NCBI GenBank assembly: GCA_016742255.1
Contig: JACVCB010000003.1
Coordinates: forward strand, 62,001 to 126,000
Reading direction: 5' to 3'
Source of the DNA: Leptospira sp.
GTDB taxonomy: Bacteria > Spirochaetota > Leptospiria > Leptospirales > Leptospiraceae
DNA: 64,000 nt
In this document: piece by piece, positions 1 through 9,037 of the stretch
Layout of the letters: every line of letters begins with the position of its first letter
How positions within the stretch are numbered: position 1 is the first letter of the stretch
The notes under the pieces: model-generated
What the model saw: only the letters and a program-made list of their open reading frames with translations
Database searches by the model: none
Told to the model about the DNA's origin: nothing
Program-made: the position numbers and the translations under genes

Positions 1-1184
1 TGTTCTGACCTATTCTTAAAATATAAAGACAAATCCATACCAAGTCCCACTATATTCCCCATTCCAAATACCAATGATTGTTTTGGAAGTATTGAAAGTA
101 AAGATTCAAATATTCCATCTAAACTTAAGTGTTCCCATACATAAATAGGAACATCTGTATTCGAATATGATTTTAAACATTGAAACGCAAGTGTAGTAGA
201 TGAACCAATTAAAATGATGGCATCATAACCTTCCCAATTAGCAAACTCTTTTGTGAGTTGTATGGTTCGTTCTGGGCGATCTTCTCTTGTATGGAATAAT
301 ATGAATCGTTTTTTAATATCAGGATATCTCTGTAAAATAGAATTCCAGATGAGTTTTGTGCTACTAGGATCATTGGCCGCCATTGCATTTGCATAGATAA
401 ACTCTTTCCCAAAAAAGTGAATTGGTAATACGGAAAGTGCACCTGGATCTGGATTTACTTTCCACATTGCATTTAAGGCATCATTACGTTCCACTCCCAA
501 TAATTCACAAACTTTAAGTGCAAGATATACATTCTCTTTGTGTTCCCAATATGGAAACTTTAGAATTTCTTCATCAGTAACAGATTCAATCTCTTCTTTC
601 GATAGAATGATTGCTTTTGTATTTCGGTCCAAACAAACATCTAGGACTTCTTTTTCAAAATCGTTTGGACCGACAACAAGTGTTCCATTGATTGGGCTTG
701 CAGATAACAATGTTTTTGCGACATCAATTAATTTTGGTCCCATAATTTCCAAGTGATCTTCTCGAATGTTTGTGATCACTCCAATGTCAGAATGTAAAAT
801 TTGACCTTCACTTGCCCACTGGTATCGTGGTTCCAAAGCCATACACTCCAAAACAACTATATCTGCCCCAGATGCCTTTGCTTTTTTGAGAATTTTGATT
901 TGTTCCAATATGGATGGTTTTCCAAATCTTGAAATGGATTTTTCGGAACCATCCGGGAATATCATACGAGCAAGTGTTCCTGTCGTTTTTGCAAATACAG
1001 AATGGCCAGATACAGAGAGACCAGCTCGTATAAGTCTTGTTACGCTTGACTTTCCTCTAGTGCCGTTGACATGGATTCTATGTTTGAACTTTTTTAAGGT
1101 TAGATTATGTAAAATCACCTCAATTGTATAATAAATTACTAAAACCAAAATAATGAGAAAAAATAAGGTGGCATTTGGTTTCAT
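1..1184 (-). CDS. pgsB: PgsB/CapB-like poly-gamma-glutamate synthase ligase, 3' end outside window
   Basis: Open from an ATG at 1184 to the window edge (about 394 codons), so the C-terminus is missing. A hydrophobic N-terminal helix is followed by a Mur-ligase-type P-loop, HVNGTRGKSSVTR (about residues 36-48), then AKTTGT and VLECMALEP, the strings typical of PgsB/CapB rather than of MurC-F or FolC. In known systems PgsB is an ATP-dependent amide ligase that polymerises glutamate at the membrane together with PgsC and PgsA. The partners would lie beyond base 1 and cannot be seen, so polymer identity is an inference. A GGA sits about 9 nt upstream of the ATG. Family assignment is confident; the physiological product is not. 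Confidence 0.85.
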   Translation of the reverse strand, partial: MKPNATLFFLIILVLVIYYTIEVILHNLTLKKFKHRIHVNGTRGKSSVTRLIRAGLSVSGHSVFAKTTGTLARMIFPDGSEKSISRFGKPSILEQIKILKKAKASGADIVVLECMALEPRYQWASEGQILHSDIGVITNIREDHLEIMGPKLIDVAKTLLSASPINGTLVVGPNDFEKEVLDVCLDRNTKAIILSKEEIESVTDEEILKFPYWEHKENVYLALKVCELLGVERNDALNAMWKVNPDPGALSVLPIHFFGKEFIYANAMAANDPSSTKLIWNSILQRYPDIKKRFILFHTREDRPERTIQLTKEFANWEGYDAIILIGSSTTLAFQCLKSYSNTDVPIYVWEHLSLDGIFESLLSILPKQSLVFGMGNIVGLGMDLSLYFKNRSE

Positions 1185-1268
1185 ATTAAAAATTCCAGAT
1201 GATACATTTCCTTCAAAGGAATGTCATTTGATTGTAACGTAAATTTGCGAAGATGCACGTAGTTTTCT

Positions 1269-3665
1269 ATGAGCATACGTTACAAATTCTTATTAATATT
1301 GAGTGTGAGTCAAATTCTTCTTGTAATTGCTCTCACAACTAGTTTCGCCTACCTTTTACAATCAGTCAAAAATATCCCGCAAACACAAAGAGCAGAAGAC
1401 TTATCACGGAACTTTCAGCGAGAGTTAGAGTTCAAAGAAGAAAAACTCAGGTTATTATTAGAAGAAATTACCTTTAATGCAAGAACAAGGGAGATTTTGG
1501 AACGAGGACTTAGTGATCGTCAAGTTTTACAAAGAGAACTTCCTTATTTGCAACAAATCTTAAAACGTTATGGTCTTTCTATTTTTGAACTAGGTGATAA
1601 CCAAGGAAAAGTAGTCTTTCGTGTTCATAGGCCAAAAGATTTTGGGGATGATAAAAAAAACCAACCCATCATTCAAAATGCTCTGAATGGCCAAGCAACT
1701 GCAGCCTTAGAAGATGGGCATAGTGGACTTGGATTTCGTTTGGCAGCACCTCTTTTTGGTCGAGGCACAATTCTCATTGGACAAGTCGTTGATGATAACT
1801 TTACAAAAACAATTTCAAAAGACAATCGGATCCATCTGGCAATTTTTCAGGAAGGAAAGGTGAAAACTGTAGGATCGGATATGATCCGAATGGTGATGAA
1901 TGAAAATCCAGACTTACTTTTAGAAGAACAAAGATTTCATTTCCAAAATAAACCTTATTATTTAGTAAAAATTCCATACGTTGGAAGTTCTCAAACGATC
2001 AAACAACTTGTATTTCATGTGATGATTGATGAGAACGAAGTAGAATCGAAAACGTGGAAAATTTGGTCTTTTTTTGTAGTCGCATCTTTAGTGTTATGTG
2101 GCGTTATCTTTCTGATCTCCTTTTTATTTTCTCGGGATATGGTGGAAGCAATCAAACTACTTACATCAGCTATGGTAGATTTGGACCAATGGAAACCTGA
2201 AACTTTACCAACCCATAGAAGTGATGAAATAGGACAAATGGGGCGTGTTTTTGTTGAAATGAAAGAGGAGTTAGCCGAACACCAAAATCATTTAGAAGAG
2301 ATGGTAAACCAGCGCACGAGAGAACTGAATGATACTTTATCTGAAATGCAAAAGATGCAAGAAAAACAAGATGGTGATTATTTTTTAACGTCACTACTCA
2401 TCAAACCACTCAAAGGATCTTTTGCAAAATCAGAGACCGTTTCGATTCAAATTTTCGAAAGGCAAATGAAACAGTTTCAGTTTCGAAATAAACAATCTGA
2501 GATTGGTGGTGATTTATCTGTTTCTGATTCAATTTATCTCATGGGGAAAAAATACACTGTATTTTTAAATGCAGATGCAATGGGAAAATCCATACAAGGT
2601 GCTGGTGGTGCCTTGGTTATGGGAACTGTATTTAAATCCATCATCACACGCACTCAGAAACTAAGGTACATGCAAGACAGGCACCCCGAACGTTGGTTAA
2701 AGGAGTGTTTCCAGGAAGTACATAATGTGTTTATTAGTTTTGATGGTCACATGTTACTTTCCGCTATTTTAGGTTTGGTGGACGAAGAAACTGGTACTTT
2801 GTATTACATTAATGCAGAACACCCTTGGATTGTTTTATACAGAGACGGTGTGGCAAGTTTTTTGGAAAACGAACATTCATTGCGTAAGATTGGTTTTACG
2901 GAAATGAGTGGTGATGAAGTTGTCATTCAAATTTATCCGTTACGTCCAGGTGATGTATTGATTTTGGGGTCTGATGGCCGGGATGATTTGTTTGTTGGGC
3001 ATTCTGGTGGAAACCGAATGATCAACGATGATGAAACAGTTTTTCTTCGCCATGTCACAGAAGGTGCTGGAGATTTAGCAGAGATCTGCCGTGTGATGAT
3101 GTTATTCGGTGAACTAACTGATGATTTGAGTCTGATGAGGATTTCATTTTTAGAGGAAGTTGCATATGCTGCAAAAGAATCTGCAAAAAACAATACATAC
3201 TATAAAATGTTAGGTGAAGGAATACAGTCCTACAGAGATGGTGAATGGAATAATGCTATTTTTGCTTTGGAACTTGCCTTGGAATCTGAACCAGATGATT
3301 TGTATTGTTTGAGAGAATTATCCAAACTCTATATGAAATCTAAGGATTACGAAAAAGCAATTGTTCTCGCAAACCGATATCTACAGTTAAATCCAGGTGA
3401 TACAGACTTTTTATTTTACATCGCTTATGCCCATAAACAAAAAAGAGATTTTGTTCTTGCGACAGACTATGCAGAGAGACTTAGGTATCGTGATCCAAAG
3501 AATTTTAACAACTTACTACTATTAGCAGAGATATTGATGCATAGAAGAGACATCGAACGATCCAAAGAAGTTTTACTGGCGTTACAGGAAATGGCACCAG
3601 AAAATCCAAAAGTATTAAAACTCAAAAACTTTTGGAAAAAAATGGTAACAACGTCTGTCACTTAA
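1269..3665 (+). CDS. Membrane HAMP-SpoIIE (PP2C) phosphatase with C-terminal TPRs
   Basis: 798 residues. An N-terminal membrane helix, an extracytoplasmic sensor region of about 240 residues, a second helix near residues 265-290, a HAMP segment and a short coiled coil lead into a SpoIIE-type PP2C phosphatase domain (about 380-630). Metal-binding positions are visible as IGGD, NADAMGKS, GSDGRDDL and DDLS. The C-terminus carries about four TPR-like repeats. Proteins of this family dephosphorylate STAS anti-anti-sigma factors in partner switching; here a STAS gene lies tail-to-tail 37 bp away, which suggests but does not prove a partner. The ATG has no clear Shine-Dalgarno sequence. Confidence 0.88.
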   Translation: MSIRYKFLLILSVSQILLVIALTTSFAYLLQSVKNIPQTQRAEDLSRNFQRELEFKEEKLRLLLEEITFNARTREILERGLSDRQVLQRELPYLQQILKRYGLSIFELGDNQGKVVFRVHRPKDFGDDKKNQPIIQNALNGQATAALEDGHSGLGFRLAAPLFGRGTILIGQVVDDNFTKTISKDNRIHLAIFQEGKVKTVGSDMIRMVMNENPDLLLEEQRFHFQNKPYYLVKIPYVGSSQTIKQLVFHVMIDENEVESKTWKIWSFFVVASLVLCGVIFLISFLFSRDMVEAIKLLTSAMVDLDQWKPETLPTHRSDEIGQMGRVFVEMKEELAEHQNHLEEMVNQRTRELNDTLSEMQKMQEKQDGDYFLTSLLIKPLKGSFAKSETVSIQIFERQMKQFQFRNKQSEIGGDLSVSDSIYLMGKKYTVFLNADAMGKSIQGAGGALVMGTVFKSIITRTQKLRYMQDRHPERWLKECFQEVHNVFISFDGHMLLSAILGLVDEETGTLYYINAEHPWIVLYRDGVASFLENEHSLRKIGFTEMSGDEVVIQIYPLRPGDVLILGSDGRDDLFVGHSGGNRMINDDETVFLRHVTEGAGDLAEICRVMMLFGELTDDLSLMRISFLEEVAYAAKESAKNNTYYKMLGEGIQSYRDGEWNNAIFALELALESEPDDLYCLRELSKLYMKSKDYEKAIVLANRYLQLNPGDTDFLFYIAYAHKQKRDFVLATDYAERLRYRDPKNFNNLLLLAEILMHRRDIERSKEVLLALQEMAPENPKVLKLKNFWKKMVTTSVT

Positions 3666-3702
3666 AGTTAATGTTTATTAAGTGTTAAATATTTGAGAAA
3701 AA

Positions 3703-4041
3703 TTAAGGGTGAAAGGACTCGATTGCTTCTTCTGTGGATTCGAAGATTTGGATGACAGATGAAATTTTTGAGATTCTAAAAATTTGACGGATGGTTTTTG
3801 AAACGTTTACGATTCTCAAACCTCCTCCTAATTCGGTGAGTTTGTCATTGAGAGACATGATAAGTCCAAACCCAGAGGAATCGATAAAACTGACTCCTTC
3901 CAAATCAAAGATAAATCGATGTTCGGATTGGGACGCAGATTCTTTGATCCTTTCTTTGAGAATGCCGGCATTTAACATATCTAAGTTGCCAAACAATTTA
4001 AGGACTACAATTCCGTTAGATTTAGATTCTGTATATTCCAT
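3703..4041 (-). CDS. STAS-domain anti-sigma factor antagonist
   Basis: 112 residues forming one STAS domain of SpoIIAA/RsbV type. The hallmark FIDSSGFG places the expected phosphorylatable serine at Ser55, directly after the Asp. Such proteins bind and inactivate an anti-sigma kinase when unphosphorylated and are reset by SpoIIE-type phosphatases. The neighbouring phosphatase gene (1269-3665) converges on this one. No kinase/anti-sigma gene is adjacent, so the regulated target is unknown. Confidence 0.88.
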   Translation of the reverse strand: MEYTESKSNGIVVLKLFGNLDMLNAGILKERIKESASQSEHRFIFDLEGVSFIDSSGFGLIMSLNDKLTELGGGLRIVNVSKTIRQIFRISKISSVIQIFESTEEAIESFHP

Positions 4042-4085
4042 CGAATCGCTTAGAGAATAGCCAATTTAATAATTTGGTCAATAGT

Positions 4086-6134
4086 TTAATTCACAAACTT
4101 ATCCCATTTTTCATCCACAGAAATGGTCCTTAAAATCCGCCAGATCAGTTTGGATCCATTCTCTGAATTGGTCATGATGACCACTCCATACCCCTTTTCA
4201 GCGTTAAAAATGGCTAAAGACTTATGTCCCTTTGTATGGCCTCCATGGAAAAAATACTCTGTTTTGCCGGTCCGGTTCAGAAAAAATCCATGGGCGACTA
4301 GTGCATGTACAGTTAAACTGGCAGCACTCATTTTGGGTGAAAGTAGGTATTCAGCTGATTCTTTGCTTAAAAAATCAGAACGGCCTTGTTTGGCTTTTGC
4401 CACTTCATTAAAAACAGTTCCAACGTCTTCTGGAGTTGTCCATAAACCACCAGAGGAAAGTTCAGGAGTTACGAATTTTTTTTCAGGTAAAATCTTTCCA
4501 AGTTCATCATAACCATCACATCTATCATCTTTTTCTGTTAGATTTTGACGAAACGTACTTCGTTTCATATGTAATGGATTGAATACATAATCCTCCATCA
4601 AAGTGGGAAACGGTTCTCCTGTTCGTTCTGTTAAAATTTCTTGGACAATACTATACCCACCACCCGAATAACGAGATTTTGTTCCAGGTCTATAATAAAG
4701 TTTGAGCCCGTTCCCTTTTGAAACATTGGTATCCTTTAAATCTCTCAGGTGTTTTTTACCAGAGTTAATTGGATCATCCCAATTCCCTTTTTCAGTTAAC
4801 CCACTTGTATGTGATAAGAGTAAATCTAAATTCACAATACTTCTTTTTTTGCCCTTTGGAACGGACACTTTGTACTGTTTTAGTTTGTTAATCCAATTGG
4901 AATATAAATCTAACTGCCCCGATTCAACTAATCGTAATGTTGCAGTTGCTGTCATAGTTTTGGACAATGATCCAGCTCGAAAAACTGTCTGTTGTGTTTT
5001 TGTTCCATACATCTTTTTCCATTGTAAGTTATAATTTTTATAAACAGCAATACCAAGAGATGGAACTTTTTCTTCTTTCATAAAATCTTCAATGTACAAT
5101 TCGTTTGGAGAGTTTGTCTTTTTTCTGAGATTTAATTTTTTGGCACTGAATATAATTTCTGTTAAGGTAGACTTGATTGAAGACAAATCACCTTTACTAA
5201 CTCCATAAGGACTCACGATAGTGATAAAAATTCTACTCTTTAAATCGTGGTAAATGAAATTGGAAACTCCATTTTTTTTCCCATATGCCCAGTAAAAATA
5301 GTCTCCAACATAAACTCCTTCTCCAAAAGCGATTGGATCTTCTGAAATGGCATCTGTAAGAACAGTTCTTTTGATGATTGATTCTTTTGCTTCTTTGGAA
5401 ATTCCTTTGTTTGTACGTATTGCTTCTGAAAAAATTTTTAAATCTTCTGGTGTACTTAAGATACCACTGTTGCCAAGGAGAAGGTCGTTTGGATCCACTT
5501 GCGAATGTTTCAATTCCAAAGGTTCAAAAATTTCTTTTTTCACAACACTTGCGTAAGGTTGATTGGTTACAAACTCGATGAGATAAGTCAAAAATAAATA
5601 ATCCAATCGACTGTATTTCCAGTATTCACCTGGTGCAAAGTTGGGTTTAAAGTTGGATTCTAAAAATGACCTTTTGATATCATCACGTTTTAAGTTTGAT
5701 CTTTCTGAGTCAAAATTTGGCATAAACTCAATGATTTTAGGAAGGCCAGATGTATGACGTAACAAATGTTCGATTGTGATCTTCGGATTTGGAAACCATT
5801 TAAGGTATTTTTGAATGGGATCGGCAATGTTTATTTTTTTTTCTTCTGCCAATCGATGGATTAAATATGTAGTGAATAATTTGGAAGATTCACCTAACGG
5901 AAAAGCATGTTTTTGGAAGAGTTGTGAACGTTTCCTTCGTTTTCCAGAATAAATGGTTTCTCGGAATAATACTGTATCATCCTGAGAGATAAGGACTACA
6001 CCTTGGAACCCTTCCTGTTTGATTTTTTTACGGATTTTTTCTTTGGTTTCTTCGGAGAAAGATCCAATCCCATCTTCTGAACAGTTCCATACAAATACAC
6101 TGAACAAAAGATAGGTAAAGATTCGAAACATCAT
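4086..6134 (-). CDS. Lipoprotein with tandem class C beta-lactamase-type serine hydrolase domains
   Basis: 682 residues, about twice the usual length because two beta-lactamase/DD-peptidase-like domains are joined. The signal peptide ends in a lipobox-like FVWNC with Cys18. In the first domain (about 25-330) the SxxK position reads ESSK (Glu82, Lys85), so the nucleophile serine is missing, although HTSG (127-130) and a YSRL Tyr (174) remain. The second domain (about 345-682) has SLSK (Ser389, Lys392), YSGGGY near 489 and HGGHTKG near the end, so it looks catalytic. Likely acts on peptidoglycan peptides or small esters in the periplasm or at the surface. Substrate is not predictable. Confidence 0.85.
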   Translation of the reverse strand: MMFRIFTYLLFSVFVWNCSEDGIGSFSEETKEKIRKKIKQEGFQGVVLISQDDTVLFRETIYSGKRRKRSQLFQKHAFPLGESSKLFTTYLIHRLAEEKKINIADPIQKYLKWFPNPKITIEHLLRHTSGLPKIIEFMPNFDSERSNLKRDDIKRSFLESNFKPNFAPGEYWKYSRLDYLFLTYLIEFVTNQPYASVVKKEIFEPLELKHSQVDPNDLLLGNSGILSTPEDLKIFSEAIRTNKGISKEAKESIIKRTVLTDAISEDPIAFGEGVYVGDYFYWAYGKKNGVSNFIYHDLKSRIFITIVSPYGVSKGDLSSIKSTLTEIIFSAKKLNLRKKTNSPNELYIEDFMKEEKVPSLGIAVYKNYNLQWKKMYGTKTQQTVFRAGSLSKTMTATATLRLVESGQLDLYSNWINKLKQYKVSVPKGKKRSIVNLDLLLSHTSGLTEKGNWDDPINSGKKHLRDLKDTNVSKGNGLKLYYRPGTKSRYSGGGYSIVQEILTERTGEPFPTLMEDYVFNPLHMKRSTFRQNLTEKDDRCDGYDELGKILPEKKFVTPELSSGGLWTTPEDVGTVFNEVAKAKQGRSDFLSKESAEYLLSPKMSAASLTVHALVAHGFFLNRTGKTEYFFHGGHTKGHKSLAIFNAEKGYGVVIMTNSENGSKLIWRILRTISVDEKWDKFVN

Positions 6135-6149
6135 AGGAATTAGGAAAAA

Positions 6150-7802
6150 TTAATTTCTATGAATTAGACTTGGGTGGTAACCTTCTGGAGCTTCAAAACC
6201 TAATAAATCCATCATGGTTGCGGCTACGTTTGCAAGACCTGATTCCTTTAATTTTGTTTCGAGTTGGATTTTACCTTTTGGATCATACAGTACAAATTGT
6301 ACGGGATTGAGGGTGTGACTTGTTTTGGGAACAGGTTTACCATCTTTTGCAGTTTGAGCATTTCCTTTTTTGTCTAATTGGTACATCTCGTCAGCGTTAC
6401 CATGGTCGGCAGTGATACACAAAACCGTATTTGTTTCATCACAAATTTTTTTGATTCGATCCAAACAAACATCTAAGTATTCCAATCCTTTGATTGTTGC
6501 ATCCATATTTCCAGTATGTCCCACCATATCTCCATTCGCATAATTCACTCTTAGGAATGGAAATTTGTGTGAAGTGAGAGCAAGGACCAAATTGTCAGTG
6601 ATTTCTTTTGCTTTCATTTCAGGTTTTTGGTCAAAAGGAATGATATCAGATTTGACTTCTTCATATGTTTCTAAGTTTTGATTGAAGTAACCAGATCGGT
6701 TCCCATTCCAAAAAAAAGTTACGTGGCCAAATTTTTGTGTTTCGGACAATGCATATTGTGCTATCCCTTCATTGGCAAAGTATTCACCCATAGTGCGGTC
6801 AATAGTTGGTGGAGCAACTAAGTATTGTTTGGGGATAAAGAGATCACCATCATATTGCATCATTCCTGCAAATTCTACTTTTGGAAATCGATTGCGGTTG
6901 AGTAGTGGTAAATTTTCTTCAGTAAATGCTCTTGAAATTTCAATGGCTCTATCACCTCTGAAATTAAAAAATACAACAGAGTCGTTATCTAAAATTTTTC
7001 CAACAGGGTTACCACTTCCATCACCAATCACAAATCCAGGCAGGTATTGGTCGATCACAGAAGGATTTTCAGTGCGGAAAGTTTCGATAGCTTCTTTTGC
7101 AGAAGGGAATATCCTTCCTTCGCCTTCCACATGGTGTTTCCATCCTCTTTCAATCATGGACCAATCTGCATCATACCTGTCCATAGTTAACTCCATCCGA
7201 CCACCACCAGATGCAATGAATATGTCAATGCCTGATTTTCTATGGGAATCCAAATAGGTTTCAAATGGGATTAAGTAGTCTAACGCGGATTTTTCGGGAA
7301 CGTCTCTTCCATCTAACAAAATATGTAATCTTATTTTCTTTATATTTTGTTTGATCGCATTGTCGATGAGTGCTTTTAAGTGATCTATATGGCTATGAAC
7401 ATTACCATCAGAAAAAAGTCCGATCAAGTGAAATGTAGATTGATGATTTAAACAATTGGAAACAATTTTTTTCCAAACAGGTCCGTTGAACAAACTTCCA
7501 TTCTCAATGGATAAGGAAACAAGTTTTGCCCCTTGGTCAAAGATACGTCCTGAACCAAGCACATTGTGACCCACTTCAGAGTTTCCCATGTCTTCGTCGC
7601 TCGGCATACCAACGGCTGTCCCGTGAGCTTTTAGTAATACAGTTGGGTGGTTTTTCCAAAGTCCTTTTAAAACTGGCATATTTGCCTTGGCAACGGCATT
7701 CCCATTTTCAAATCCTTTTTCTGTGTAACCCACTCCATCGAGTACGATGAGTAAAACTTGTTTGGTCAATGCACCTTGTGAATGTTTCTTAAGAGTTAAC
7801 AT
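6150..7802 (-). CDS. gpmI: 2,3-bisphosphoglycerate-independent phosphoglycerate mutase
   Basis: 550 residues, typical for iPGM (510-550). It interconverts 3- and 2-phosphoglycerate in glycolysis using two metal ions. Alkaline-phosphatase-superfamily signatures are visible in order: [10 protein letters not shown] near the N-terminus, the catalytic serine in [20 protein letters not shown] in the phosphotransferase insert, and [11 protein letters not shown] near the C-terminus. The ORF starts about 15 residues earlier than many homologues. It lies 15 bp upstream of the serine hydrolase gene on the same strand and may be cotranscribed with it. Confidence 0.96.
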   Translation of the reverse strand: MLTLKKHSQGALTKQVLLIVLDGVGYTEKGFENGNAVAKANMPVLKGLWKNHPTVLLKAHGTAVGMPSDEDMGNSEVGHNVLGSGRIFDQGAKLVSLSIENGSLFNGPVWKKIVSNCLNHQSTFHLIGLFSDGNVHSHIDHLKALIDNAIKQNIKKIRLHILLDGRDVPEKSALDYLIPFETYLDSHRKSGIDIFIASGGGRMELTMDRYDADWSMIERGWKHHVEGEGRIFPSAKEAIETFRTENPSVIDQYLPGFVIGDGSGNPVGKILDNDSVVFFNFRGDRAIEISRAFTEENLPLLNRNRFPKVEFAGMMQYDGDLFIPKQYLVAPPTIDRTMGEYFANEGIAQYALSETQKFGHVTFFWNGNRSGYFNQNLETYEEVKSDIIPFDQKPEMKAKEITDNLVLALTSHKFPFLRVNYANGDMVGHTGNMDATIKGLEYLDVCLDRIKKICDETNTVLCITADHGNADEMYQLDKKGNAQTAKDGKPVPKTSHTLNPVQFVLYDPKGKIQLETKLKESGLANVAATMMDLLGFEAPEGYHPSLIHRN

Positions 7803-7837
7803 AAATTAGATTCCCCTGTCTTTTTCCATTTTGAAAA

Positions 7838-9037
7838 TTAGGGAAGATTTTGCAACTGGAAGATGTCGAAAGGAGTTAACTCCACGGAACTAGGAATCGG
7901 GTTTAACAAAACATTTCCAATGTTCGTGTCATACACATAAATCCCTGGCCTTGAAAAATCCGTGGAACCCACGAGTAGTTTGCCCTCGTTTGTGAGTAAC
8001 AAACCCGATAAACTAATTCCAATATTGCCTGGGATTTGTAATAGAGTTCCTAGTTTTTCACCAGTGCGAGGGCGAAAGACTTGGATGGTTTTGTTAAATC
8101 CTGAATCAAGTACGGACGCATAACCATACTCTTCATTTTTAATCTGAAACGATAGGATATCACCACCAGCTGTTTCTTCTGCAAACAATCGATTGGGATG
8201 AAACTGTCTTGTGCTCAATCGGAAGGCAATGATACCTGCATCAATTTGCGAAATGAAACCAACTCTCCCTACACATGAAAATACTAAATGTGGTTCTCCG
8301 AATAAAAATACTTTTTGGATTTTGGAACTTGGATTACGATAGGGAAGTGTATACACTGCTTTGATTTGATTTAAATCCATATCCACTTCTACTAAATAGG
8401 AATCGGAATTAGGAGGAAGGTAACCTGAGACATCATTTCGATCAAGTCTTTGCAGTAAAACAAACAAACTTGAACCGTCTTGGATCATATAGGATGCTTC
8501 CACGGAACTATCTGGAATTCCGGATGTAGAAAAGGTTTCTCGAAGAGATGTAAATGATACACTCCCAGTTTTGATTCCTGAAGAGCGGTTATAAATCACA
8601 AGTTCATCAGCATTGTACAAACTGATAAAATATTTATCATTCCAAACAGATATATCTTGAGGATTTTTCCCTTGTCCAACACTAAACTCTTGTTCGGTGA
8701 GAAAACCGAATTGAGGATTTAATACTTGGATCGAATCACGATTCAATCGATTGACGATAAAAACTCGGTCATTTGTGTATCTGCCAACTGCATCAGAATG
8801 AATGGGGATCGAAGTTGGAAACGTGGTAAACGAATTTGGTTCGAAAGTTTTGAACCTCCCACCACTGGCAAAATCGGAAGTGACAACTCCTACGGAAGTA
8901 GGGGATGCAGATAAAAATAAAAATTGGAATAAACTTGGTTTTTCAATTTCTAACTGGCTACACTGCACAAAAAGAAAAAGTATTATTGGGATGTTAACTA
9001 ATTGTTTCCAATTTCCGTATGAACTTTGAACTTTCAT
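7838..9037 (-). CDS. Putative lipoprotein with propeller-like repeats, coupled to a TonB receptor
   Basis: 399 residues with a signal peptide ending FLFVQCS, a plausible spirochaetal lipobox. The mature part shows repeating beta-rich blocks (for example the strings VFIVNRLNRDSIQVL and DELVIYNRSSG) like YncE or quinoprotein-type beta-propellers. Its ATG overlaps the stop codon of the upstream TonB-dependent receptor by 1 bp (TAATG), which indicates translational coupling. By analogy with surface lipoproteins that sit with TonB receptors, it could help capture the same ligand. That is an inference; the family is not recognised with certainty. Confidence 0.7.
   Translation of the reverse strand: MKVQSSYGNWKQLVNIPIILFLFVQCSQLEIEKPSLFQFLFLSASPTSVGVVTSDFASGGRFKTFEPNSFTTFPTSIPIHSDAVGRYTNDRVFIVNRLNRDSIQVLNPQFGFLTEQEFSVGQGKNPQDISVWNDKYFISLYNADELVIYNRSSGIKTGSVSFTSLRETFSTSGIPDSSVEASYMIQDGSSLFVLLQRLDRNDVSGYLPPNSDSYLVEVDMDLNQIKAVYTLPYRNPSSKIQKVFLFGEPHLVFSCVGRVGFISQIDAGIIAFRLSTRQFHPNRLFAEETAGGDILSFQIKNEEYGYASVLDSGFNKTIQVFRPRTGEKLGTLLQIPGNIGISLSGLLLTNEGKLLVGSTDFSRPGIYVYDTNIGNVLLNPIPSSVELTPFDIFQLQNLP

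Noticed and set aside
1208..1221. TTCCTT-CA-AAGGAA dyad in the 1185-1268 spacer as an operator
   Set aside because: Only six-base arms and the AAGGA half can be explained as a ribosome-binding sequence.
3666..3702. Terminator between the phosphatase and STAS genes
   Set aside because: Only AT-rich, weakly symmetric sequence without a stable stem.
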